Source of the DNA: Thermoleophilia bacterium | GTDB lineage: Bacteria > Actinomycetota > Thermoleophilia > Gaiellales > Gaiellaceae | NCBI GenBank assembly: GCA_016844515.1 | Contig: JAERMP010000009.1 | Location: 1 to 21,374, forward strand | Direction of reading: 5' to 3' | Length of the DNA stretch: 21,374 bases | Shown: piece by piece, positions 14,095 through 20,310 of the stretch | How the letters are laid out: each line of letters starts with the position of its first letter | Position numbering within the stretch: position 1 is the first letter of the stretch | The notes under the pieces: model-generated | Database searches by the model: none | What the model was told of the DNA's origin: nothing | What the model saw: the letters and a program-made list of their open reading frames with translations, nothing else | Position numbers and translations under genes: made by a program

Positions 14095-14879
14095 CAGTGA
14101 CCAACCATCGTCGACGTGCGCCGGCGTCCGCCGAGTGCGACCGTGACCATCGCCGCCCAGGTGATCGCGAAGGCGAGGAGCGTCACCGCCCCCGCTGGAT
14201 ACGTCTTGTTCTGGTTGACGTACTGGACGTACGTCGGGAAGGTGTCGAAGACCGCCAGGCTGGCGATCGTGAACTCGCCCATCACGATGGCGATGGTCAG
14301 CAACGCGCCCGCGATCACGGCGGTCCTGATGTTGGGGAGGATCACACGCGTGATCGTCGTCCACCATCCGGCCCCAAGGCTCTGCGACGCTTCGGTCAGC
14401 GTGTGGATGTCGATCGCGCGGAAGCCCGCATCGAGCGAGAAGTAGATGTACGGGAACGCGAGGATGACGTACGCGGCGGTCAGGAACCCGTACGGCTCCG
14501 CGTAGAACCAGTCCGGGGAGTCCTGGTAGAAAGCGAAGAGACCCACGACGAGGACGATCGGCGGCACGACGAAGGGGACGAGCGCGAGGAAGCCGATGAC
14601 GGGACGCAGTCGTGGGACCTTGAGGTTCACCCAGTACACCGTGGGCACGAGCAGCACGAGGCTGATGACGACGGTCTCTAGCGCGACGATGAACGAGACC
14701 CGCATAGAGGTCCAGAACGCGGGGTCGTGGATGATCTCGCCGTAGTTCGCGAGCGTGCAGCACTTCCCGGTGTCCTGTTTCCGCAGGCTGAAGAGGAGTG
14801 TCGCGATGAGCGGAATCAGGAAGTAGGCCGCCCCAACGAGTATCCAGACGACAGCACCCGGTGAGATCCAGCGCCTCAC
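14094..14879 (-). CDS. ABC importer permease 2 (PotC-like)
   Basis: This 261-residue membrane protein has about six transmembrane helices and the cytoplasmic EAA loop TLTEASQSLGAGWWTTITRV, followed by LPNIRTAVIAGA, which docks on the ATPase. It resembles the second permease of polyamine/iron-type importers. I place the start at GTG 14879. It makes a 4-bp GTGA overlap with the preceding permease stop and has AGGTGGG about 8 nt upstream. GTG 14888 in the same frame would add three residues but lacks an SD. The gene is tightly coupled on both sides, so the two permeases and the ATPase form one complex made from one mRNA. Confidence 0.92.
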   Translation of the reverse strand: MRRWISPGAVVWILVGAAYFLIPLIATLLFSLRKQDTGKCCTLANYGEIIHDPAFWTSMRVSFIVALETVVISLVLLVPTVYWVNLKVPRLRPVIGFLALVPFVVPPIVLVVGLFAFYQDSPDWFYAEPYGFLTAAYVILAFPYIYFSLDAGFRAIDIHTLTEASQSLGAGWWTTITRVILPNIRTAVIAGALLTIAIVMGEFTIASLAVFDTFPTYVQYVNQNKTYPAGAVTLLAFAITWAAMVTVALGGRRRTSTMVGH

Positions 14880-15772
14880 CGCGCCCACCTCGACGCGCGG
14901 CGCTGCAACGGGATGTACAGGAGCGTCATGAGCGCGAGCACGACGAACATGCCGAGCGCGAGCGCCTCGCCGAGATGCGGGTTCGAGAGCACGTCACCCG
15001 TATAGAAGAACCCGATCGTGATCGGCACGAGGCTCACGCCGCCCGCCGTGAGGCCGTACGCGGTCGCATAGGCCGCGAACGAGTTGCCGAACAGCAGAAT
15101 CATCGCCCCGAGCAGGGACGGCATAAGCACTGGAATTCCTATGTGGCGCCAGAACTGGGTCGGAGTGGCGCCGAGGTTGGCAGCGGCCTCCCGCCACTCA
15201 CGCTTGAGACCGTCGATGGCCGGCGCGATGACGAGGAGCATGAGCGGGATCTGGAAGTACAGGTACACGATCTCGATACCCGTCTTCGAGAACAGGGAGA
15301 AGCCGTGGTCATACGGGTTCCAGCCCAGCTGCTCCGTCATGAACTCCGTGACGATCCCGATCGTGCCGAGCGTTGCGATGAAGGCGAAGGCGAGCGGGAT
15401 CCCCGCGAAGTTCGCGGCAACGCCCGAGAACGTTGTGAAGGCCGAGCGCAGGAATCGCGGTGTTCCGTCCCGGATCACCGAGTAGGCGATCATGAACCCG
15501 ACAAACCCTCCGACGAGCGCCGTGACGAGGCTCACCTCGATGCTGTTGCGGTACGCCGAGCGGTACGGCTCGTCGAAGAGTGTGGCCAGGTTGTCGAGCG
15601 TCCAGCCGCCCTCGGGGTCCCTGAACGCGCCGAGGAGCACCTGTCCGGCGGGCAGGAGCAGGAAGAGCAGCATGTACAGGAGGAACGGGGCCGCTCCGAG
15701 CCAGGCCAGGGAGAAGCTCCGGCCGGCTTTCGCCGGCCGGAGCTTCTCCTCGGTTTGAGCGGCAGAGGTCAG
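14876..15772 (-). CDS. ABC importer permease 1 (PotB-like), unusual start region
   Basis: This membrane protein of about 298 residues has six predicted helices, the first at LAWLGAAPFLLYMLLFLLL, and an EAA loop EWREAAANLGATPTQFWRH. The large periplasmic loop after helix 1 contains FRDPEGGWTLDN. The start is uncertain. No ATG, GTG or TTG exists in frame between the upstream gene and the first helix. The best candidate is CTG at 15772, 3 bp beyond the stop of the solute-binding gene (15775) and close to weak AAGGTCGGA. The next ATG is inside helix 1 and would destroy it. The N-terminal ~20 residues (about EKLRPAKAGRSFS) are encoded by an 18-bp palindrome (15710-15749), which may be an inserted repeat that displaced the native start. 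Confidence 0.85.
   Translation of the reverse strand: MTSAAQTEEKLRPAKAGRSFSLAWLGAAPFLLYMLLFLLLPAGQVLLGAFRDPEGGWTLDNLATLFDEPYRSAYRNSIEVSLVTALVGGFVGFMIAYSVIRDGTPRFLRSAFTTFSGVAANFAGIPLAFAFIATLGTIGIVTEFMTEQLGWNPYDHGFSLFSKTGIEIVYLYFQIPLMLLVIAPAIDGLKREWREAAANLGATPTQFWRHIGIPVLMPSLLGAMILLFGNSFAAYATAYGLTAGGVSLVPITIGFFYTGDVLSNPHLGEALALGMFVVLALMTLLYIPLQRRASRWAR
15710..15749 (-). repeat. 18-bp perfect inverted repeat in the 5' end of the permease gene
   Basis: Positions 15710-15727 and 15732-15749 are exact reverse complements around a TTTC loop (GAAA on the transcribed strand). The core is GGAGAAGCTCCGGCCGGC. It sits between the solute-binding gene and the first membrane helix of the permease. It would form a very stable RNA hairpin with a GAAA tetraloop. 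This resembles a REP-type palindrome that has been read through in frame. A second role as an mRNA-stability or attenuation element between binding protein and permease genes is also plausible. Confidence 0.8.
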
Positions 15773-15774
15773 TG

Positions 15775-16956
15775 CTATCCGACCTTCTTCGGCCAGTCTG
15801 TCGTGATCTTGGCCCTCGCGGCGGTGAGCTGAGCGCGGCTTGCGAACTTCGGCGCCTTGCTGTACTTCGGGAGCGCGTTGAGCAGGGCCTTCGGGATCGC
15901 TTTCCGCTTCGCCAGGTCGTCGAACAGCGCCGTGTGTGAGTAGCCCTTGATCCAGAGCAGCTGTCCCTGGTCGGAGTAGAGGAACTCCTGCCAGAGCCGC
16001 GCCGCCCACGGGTGGGGCGCCGTCTCGTTGATCGCCTGGCAGTAGTACGCGGCGTAGAGCCCATCCGACGGAGCGATGACCCTGATCCTCGCACTCGGGA
16101 ATGCCTTGACGTACGCGAGGTTCAGGTAATCCCAGTCGAACGTGATCGGGGTCTGTCCCGACGCGATCGTCCCCGGCGTCGCCTGGACCGGGATGAAGTT
16201 CCCGACGTCCTTGAGCTTCGCGAAGAAGTCGATGCCAGGTCCGATGTCGTTGAGCGAGCCGCCGTTGGCAAGCGACGCTGCGAACACACCCGCCACCGCG
16301 GAACCGGAGGTGAGCGGACTGCCGTTCAGGGCGACCTTGTTCTTGTACTCGGGCTTGAGCAGATCCTGGAACGACCTCGGTGCGTTGCTCACAACAGCGC
16401 CGTTGACGCCGAACGAGATGGCGCCATAGTAGTCGGCGACCCAGAAGCCACGCCCGTCCTTCATGACCCGCGGCACCTTCTTGAAGTTCCTCGTGAAGTG
16501 CTTCGCATAGAGGCCTTCGTTGGCGCCGTCGATAGCGAACGACGGGCCGACGTCGAGCACGTCCGGAGCCCGCGGGTCGCCCTTGAGCGACCGTACGGCT
16601 TGGTTCTCCTGCGCGGACGACCCGTCCGGGTTGTCGCTCGTGATCGGGATCTTGTACTTCTTGGTGAAGGTCTTGATGATCTCGCCGTAGTTCGCCCAGT
16701 CGGGCGGGAGGGCGATCACGTTGAGGCGCCCCTCCTTCTTGGCCTCGGCGATCATCTCCGCGACAGACACGGACCTGCCGAGAAGCGGCGGGTCTGCCAG
16801 AACACGCTGCCGGGTCGCAAGGGCGACGTCGGACAGCGAGAAGATCGAAAGACCTGCCCCTGCAGCGAGACCGCGCTTCAGAAGGCGGCCCCGGTCGACC
16901 TTCTCCTCCTCGAGCCGACGCAGGAACTCGTACTCCTGCTCCTGATAGTCCTCCAT
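15775..16956 (-). CDS. ABC importer extracellular solute-binding protein (family 1, PotD/iron-type)
   Basis: This 393-residue exported protein has a charged N-terminus, then DRGRLLKRGLAAGAGLSIFS (res 21-40) and a hydrophobic stretch ending ALA near residue 47. The signal is Tat-like in length and layout but the twin arginine reads R-G-R. There is no lipobox cysteine. The mature part has EAKKEGRLNVIALPPDWANY, which is typical of polyamine/iron/2-aminoethylphosphonate binding proteins, and LDVGPSFAIDGANEGLYA. The ATG at 16956 is preceded by GGGAGG (16961-16966) and a good promoter. The substrate is not evident. Neighbouring GDPD, PHP, GlpD and GlpK suggest a phosphodiester or glycerol-linked ligand. 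It is the first gene of the importer operon. Confidence 0.9.
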   Translation of the reverse strand: MEDYQEQEYEFLRRLEEEKVDRGRLLKRGLAAGAGLSIFSLSDVALATRQRVLADPPLLGRSVSVAEMIAEAKKEGRLNVIALPPDWANYGEIIKTFTKKYKIPITSDNPDGSSAQENQAVRSLKGDPRAPDVLDVGPSFAIDGANEGLYAKHFTRNFKKVPRVMKDGRGFWVADYYGAISFGVNGAVVSNAPRSFQDLLKPEYKNKVALNGSPLTSGSAVAGVFAASLANGGSLNDIGPGIDFFAKLKDVGNFIPVQATPGTIASGQTPITFDWDYLNLAYVKAFPSARIRVIAPSDGLYAAYYCQAINETAPHPWAARLWQEFLYSDQGQLLWIKGYSHTALFDDLAKRKAIPKALLNALPKYSKAPKFASRAQLTAARAKITTDWPKKVG

Positions 16957-16982
16957 CTCACCTCCCTGTGGTGGAACGAATG

Positions 16983-17011
16983 ATCGTATGAGATTGGCGC
17001 GGTCCGTGCAA
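16983..17011 (-). promoter_or_regulatory. Sigma70-type promoter of the ABC importer operon
   Basis: On the minus strand TTGCAC (17006-17011) and TACGAT (16983-16988) are separated by exactly 17 bp. Transcription would start near 16976, giving a leader of about 20 nt that contains the GGGAGG ribosome-binding site of the solute-binding protein. This is the best-formed promoter in the window. Confidence 0.65.
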
Positions 17012-17051
17012 TGAAAACTCGCACGGCCAGCACGATCGCGCAGTCGGGGCG

Positions 17052-17057
17052 TAGGCT
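17052..17057 (+). promoter_or_regulatory. TAGGCT -10 box, probable leaderless promoter for the PHP-glpD unit
   Basis: TAGGCT lies 10 nt before ATG 17068 and there is no Shine-Dalgarno between them. It is the same hexamer and nearly the same spacing as at 11797. No clear -35 element is visible. It favours ATG 17068 as the real start over the in-frame ATG at 17011. Confidence 0.55.
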
Positions 17058-17067
17058 CTCGCGGTCG

Positions 17068-17991
17068 ATGACGAGCCCCTGGACGAGCGACGGGACCTGG
17101 CTGCGCTGCGCCTTGCATGCGCACACGACTCGCTCGGACGGAGAGCTCGCGCCCAGGCATCTCGCGCACCACTACGCGCGCGCGAGCTACGACGTCCTGG
17201 CCATCACGGACCACTGGCGCATCACGGGCGACGACTCGGTCGAGGACCTCGTAGTCATTCCGAGTGTCGAGCTCAACTGCATCCTCCCAGGCGCCCGCGA
17301 CGGGCACGTTCTCGGCTTCGGTGTCGCCTCTCCCGAGGAGGAGCTGCACGAGCTTGCGAAGGAGCATGCCGGCCTCGAGACGACCGCAGACTGGGTCGAG
17401 GCCCACGGCGGTGTCGCCTATCTCGCCCACCCGTACTGGACCGGGGTCACGCCCGGAACGCTCGAGCTCCCCGACAACATCACAGGTATCGAGGTCTACA
17501 ACGCCGGCTGCGAGCTCGAGATCGGACGCGGTCTCTCCGCCGTGCACTGGGACGAGCTGCTCGAGGCCGGGCGCCTGTGCCCGGCGATCGCGACCGACGA
17601 CTCTCATCACCCCGGCTACGATTCGGATCTTGCCTGGACGTGGGTGAAGGCTCCCGAGCGCTCGCTCACCGCCGCGCTCGCCGCCCTCGCTGCGGGCTTG
17701 TACTACTCCTCGACGGGTCCGCGCATCGACGACGTGCGGCTCGAGGGCGACTCGATCGAGGTGCGGTGCAGCCCGTGCCGCTCGGTCACGCTGATCTCGG
17801 GACGGGCCACCGGTGCGGCGGTGAACGTGGGCCGGCTCGGCTATCGGCACGCCGGCCGCGAGCTCGAGTGCGATCAGGCGGGGCTCGTCGTCCACGCCAG
17901 GCTGGACGTGCCACCGTCCGCGCGGCACGTCCGCGTGGAGGTCACCGACGCTGCGGGGAGGAAGGCTTGGGCGAACCCGCTTTCGATCTAG
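17068..17991 (+). CDS. PHP-domain metallohydrolase (CehA/McbA family)
   Basis: This 307-residue protein has a PHP catalytic domain: ALHAHTTRSDGE (H17, H19, D24), AITDHW (D48, H49), PSVELN (E68), YLAHPYW and ATDDSHH, which together supply a trinuclear metal site. The last ~90 residues form a beta-rich appendage ending NPLSI. CehA/McbA relatives hydrolyse esters and phosphoesters, and PHP enzymes often act on phosphodiesters or cyclic phosphates. A glycerophosphoryl substrate is plausible given the neighbours. I choose ATG 17068 because the first ~19 residues from ATG 17011 do not look like PHP protein and a -10 box lies between. The gene overlaps the glpD start by 25 bp, so translation is coupled. 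Confidence 0.88.
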   Translation: MTSPWTSDGTWLRCALHAHTTRSDGELAPRHLAHHYARASYDVLAITDHWRITGDDSVEDLVVIPSVELNCILPGARDGHVLGFGVASPEEELHELAKEHAGLETTADWVEAHGGVAYLAHPYWTGVTPGTLELPDNITGIEVYNAGCELEIGRGLSAVHWDELLEAGRLCPAIATDDSHHPGYDSDLAWTWVKAPERSLTAALAALAAGLYYSSTGPRIDDVRLEGDSIEVRCSPCRSVTLISGRATGAAVNVGRLGYRHAGRELECDQAGLVVHARLDVPPSARHVRVEVTDAAGRKAWANPLSI

Positions 17992-19487
17992 GCCGCGGGC
18001 GGGCCCTCGAGGAGCTCGCTGGACGCCACTTCGACCTGCTCGTCATCGGCGGAGGAATCATCGGGGCCGGGATAGCTGCACACGCGGCGCGCGCCGGCCT
18101 CGGGGTCGCGCTCGTGGACGCAGGCGACTTCGGCGGCGCAACCTCGAGCGCTTCCTCGAAGCTCATCCACGGCGGCCTGCGCTATCTGCGCCTGGGTGAC
18201 GTGCGCCTCGTTCGAGAGGCTCATCACGAGCGACGGGTGCTGACGAAGATCGTCGCCCCGCACCTCGTTCAGCGAACGCCGTTCCTCCTCCCCCTGTACC
18301 GCGGCGGCCCCCATCGCCCTGCGTACGTCCAGAGCGGGATCGTCCTCTACTCGCTCCTCGCCCGGTCGCGCATCAACTGGCTCGTCGATCCCGACGAGGC
18401 CAGAGCGATGGTGCCGTCGTTGCGGCTCGAGGGTCTGCGCTCGTGCGCTCTCTACGCCGATGCGACGACGAACGACGCGCGGCTGTGCCTCGAGAACGTC
18501 CGTGCCGCGGCCGAGTCAGAAGCGTGTGTCCTGAACCGCGCGGAAGTGGTCGCGCTCCGCTCTTCCCGAGGGCAGGTCGCGGGAGCAGAGGTTCGTGTCG
18601 ACGGAGAGGAGATCGCGGTCGACGCGCGTGTCGTCGTCAACGCCGCGGGGCCGTGGGTCGACCACGTGCGCCGCCTCGAGGATCCGCGACTCGGGACCTC
18701 GGTCCGGCTGAGCAAGGGCGCTCACGTCCTCGTGGAGCTCGACGGCGCCTGGACGGCTGCGCTCACGATCGCGCAGGACGACGTCCGCGTGACCTTCGCC
18801 GTGCCCTGGTACGGCATGCTCCTCCTCGGTACGACGGACACCGAGCACGAGGGCGACCCCGGCGATGTCGCCGTCGAGCCGACCGAGATTGATCAGATCC
18901 TGGCCGAGGCCTCCGTGGCCTTGAGCACCGATGTCGTTGCTCCCGATCGCGTGCGGGCCGCTTACTCGGGCCTGCGCGTGCTGCCCGCGGGCGAGGGCGA
19001 GAGCGTAAACGCTCGAAGGGAGACCGTGTTCACCCGCAGCCCCGGGGGGATGCTCAATGTCGCAGGCGGAAAGCTCACGACCTACCGTCGCATCGCTCTC
19101 GAGACGCTCCACCGCGTTCGGACAGAGCTCGAGCTGCACCGGCTCGACAGGCGTCCCTGGCCGCTCCCGGGTGCAGCCGACCTGGAGCAGGTCGCCCTGC
19201 CCAACAGCCTGGAGCCGGATGTCCGCGCTCATCTGCTCCACCTGTACGGGAGCCTGGCGACAGAGGTGCTCGCACCCGCCTTGGAGAATCCTTCGCTCCT
19301 CGAGCGCCTCCATCCCGGCGGACCCGACATCGCCGCACAGGTGCGCTACGCGGCGACGCACGAGTGGGCGCGCAACGCCGACGACGTCCTCCGCAGGCGA
19401 ACGACGTGCTTCCACCGCGGCCTCGCGGACGAGACCGTCCGGAGACGCGTGGAGGGAATCCTCGAGACGCCTTCGCGGGCGCTGTAG
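17967..19487 (+). CDS. glpD: Glycerol-3-phosphate dehydrogenase/oxidase, FAD-dependent
   Basis: This 506-residue flavoprotein oxidises sn-glycerol 3-phosphate to dihydroxyacetone phosphate, passing electrons to quinone or oxygen at the membrane surface. It has the FAD dinucleotide fold LLVIGGGIIGAGIA (res 24-37), SSKLIHGGLRYL (63-74), VNAAGPWVDHV, SKGAHVLVELD, LLLGTTDTEHEGDP and a C-terminal DAO domain with GGKLTTYRRIA. The final ~110 residues match the GlpD helical cap. The TTG at 17967 is chosen for its strong SD (GGGGAGG just upstream) and for placing about 23 residues before the FAD fold, as expected. It begins inside the PHP gene. Glycerol kinase at 10319-11761 would supply its substrate. 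Confidence 0.93.
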   Translation: MGEPAFDLGRGRALEELAGRHFDLLVIGGGIIGAGIAAHAARAGLGVALVDAGDFGGATSSASSKLIHGGLRYLRLGDVRLVREAHHERRVLTKIVAPHLVQRTPFLLPLYRGGPHRPAYVQSGIVLYSLLARSRINWLVDPDEARAMVPSLRLEGLRSCALYADATTNDARLCLENVRAAAESEACVLNRAEVVALRSSRGQVAGAEVRVDGEEIAVDARVVVNAAGPWVDHVRRLEDPRLGTSVRLSKGAHVLVELDGAWTAALTIAQDDVRVTFAVPWYGMLLLGTTDTEHEGDPGDVAVEPTEIDQILAEASVALSTDVVAPDRVRAAYSGLRVLPAGEGESVNARRETVFTRSPGGMLNVAGGKLTTYRRIALETLHRVRTELELHRLDRRPWPLPGAADLEQVALPNSLEPDVRAHLLHLYGSLATEVLAPALENPSLLERLHPGGPDIAAQVRYAATHEWARNADDVLRRRTTCFHRGLADETVRRRVEGILETPSRAL

Positions 19488-19674
19488 ACGGGTGGGTAGC
19501 GCTGCTCCGATGAGCGTCGAGATCTTCTTCTGCCCATTGAAGCGGCTACGACACACGCGGCTGACGAGGACGTCATGGTCGCGTATCCGCTCGAGCTCAC
19601 TCGGCTCTAGCCATCGTGCGCTTGGCTCCCGCGGGTTCGGATCACCCGATTGTCGGCATTCGCAGGCGATTTGA
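19488..19674. other. Spacer between glpD and tRNA-Arg with no assigned gene
   Basis: A 54-codon + frame (19510-19674, start MSVEIFFCPL) has no SD and an unlikely Ser/Arg-rich tail. On the minus strand one frame is open across the whole spacer and reads protein-like (for example WLEPSELERIRDHDV), but it has no good start and runs into antisense of glpD. I do not recognise either. No terminator with a T-run is seen after glpD. Confidence 0.4.
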
Positions 19675-19747
19675 TGCGCCCGGCAGGATTCGAACCTGCG
19701 ACCCGCGGATTAGAAGTCCGCCGCTCTGTCCCCTGAGCTACGGGCGC
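19675..19747 (-). tRNA. tRNA-Arg (anticodon TCT)
   Basis: On the minus strand a 73-nt cloverleaf can be drawn. The acceptor stem GCGCCCG (from 19741-19747) pairs with CGGGCGC (19676-19682), followed by discriminator A (19675). The anticodon stem GCGGA/TCCGC holds loop CTTCTAA, giving anticodon TCT, which reads AGA and AGG. The T-arm is GCAGG TTCGAAT CCTGC. The 3' CCA is not encoded and must be added. AGA/AGG codons are rare in the surrounding GC-rich genes. Confidence 0.96.
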
Positions 19748-19871
19748 GCAGGCTGAGGGTAGCCACCGAGGTGGCGGTTCGCCGTCCGGCCGGGAGGGCC
19801 CGATGTTTCGGCCCGGGCTCGCGGGCCCCGCGATCGCCACGCGCTTCCCAGAGCTCCTCCTAGCGTTCTTT
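19748..19871. other. Spacer between tRNA-Arg and the cNMP-binding gene
   Basis: This holds the tRNA -10 box and GC-rich short inverted repeats (for example GGCCCG at 19810-19815 with CGGGCC at 19822-19827). One of these may act as a 3' hairpin for the minus-strand gene, but no T-tract follows. No gene is seen. Confidence 0.35.
19756..19761 (-). promoter_or_regulatory. TACCCT -10 box of the tRNA-Arg gene
   Basis: On the minus strand TACCCT ends 8 nt before the first base of the tRNA (19747), the right place for a -10 element. A -35 element is not obvious. Confidence 0.45.
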
Positions 19872-20264
19872 CTATCGCTGCCCGAGGATCGCCTCGTTCG
19901 CCGCAGCCCGCGCGGCACGGAGGAGCGCGGAGAATGCTCGCTCCGTAATGACGAGGACGCGCAGCGGGCTCATGGGAGTCACCGTCGCGATACGCGGCTG
20001 GTGTGTGAGGAGCGACATCTCACCGAAGAAGTCGCCGGCACCGAGCGCTCCGACCTTCTTGGCGCCAATCGTCACGTCGGTGGTGCCCTCGACGATGACG
20101 ATGAACTCCCGCTGGCTGTCGCCCTGGCGAGCGATCGGCCTCCCCTGCGGCCAGTCGAGCTCGTCGGCGACGGAGGCGATCGATTGGAGCTGCTGTTTCG
20201 TGCACTCCTTAAAGAGGGGTACCCGGCGCAGCATTTCGACCTTTGCGTCCTTGTGAAGGCGCAT
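19872..20264 (-). CDS. Stand-alone cyclic nucleotide-binding domain protein
   Basis: This 130-residue protein is almost entirely one Crp/cNMP-binding beta-roll. It has an N-terminal helix KVEMLRRVPLFKECT (res 8-22), GRPIARQGDSQREFIVIVEG (41-60), and the phosphate-binding cassette DFFGEMSLLTHQPRIATV (78-95) with G81, E82 and R91 in the positions expected for cyclic nucleotide contact. No DNA-binding or catalytic domain follows, so it probably acts through a partner. Such single-domain proteins are common in actinobacteria with unknown roles. ATG 20264 is chosen because a TAGACT box lies 8 nt upstream and the residues before it (from 20375) do not look like protein of this family. The next gene on the same strand is the tRNA. 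Confidence 0.88.
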   Translation of the reverse strand: MRLHKDAKVEMLRRVPLFKECTKQQLQSIASVADELDWPQGRPIARQGDSQREFIVIVEGTTDVTIGAKKVGALGAGDFFGEMSLLTHQPRIATVTPMSPLRVLVITERAFSALLRAARAAANEAILGQR

Positions 20265-20272
20265 CGAGGGCG

Positions 20273-20302
20273 AGTCTATAACGGCGCCGAGGTGGTGGTA
20301 AA
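20273..20302 (-). promoter_or_regulatory. Promoter of the cNMP-binding gene, probably leaderless
   Basis: On the minus strand TAGACT (20273-20278) lies 8 nt before ATG 20264. A weak -35 TTTACC (20297-20302) sits 18 bp upstream. There is no Shine-Dalgarno. It resembles the TAGGCT boxes of the HAD and PHP genes. Confidence 0.55.
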
Positions 20303-20310
20303 AGTGGACG

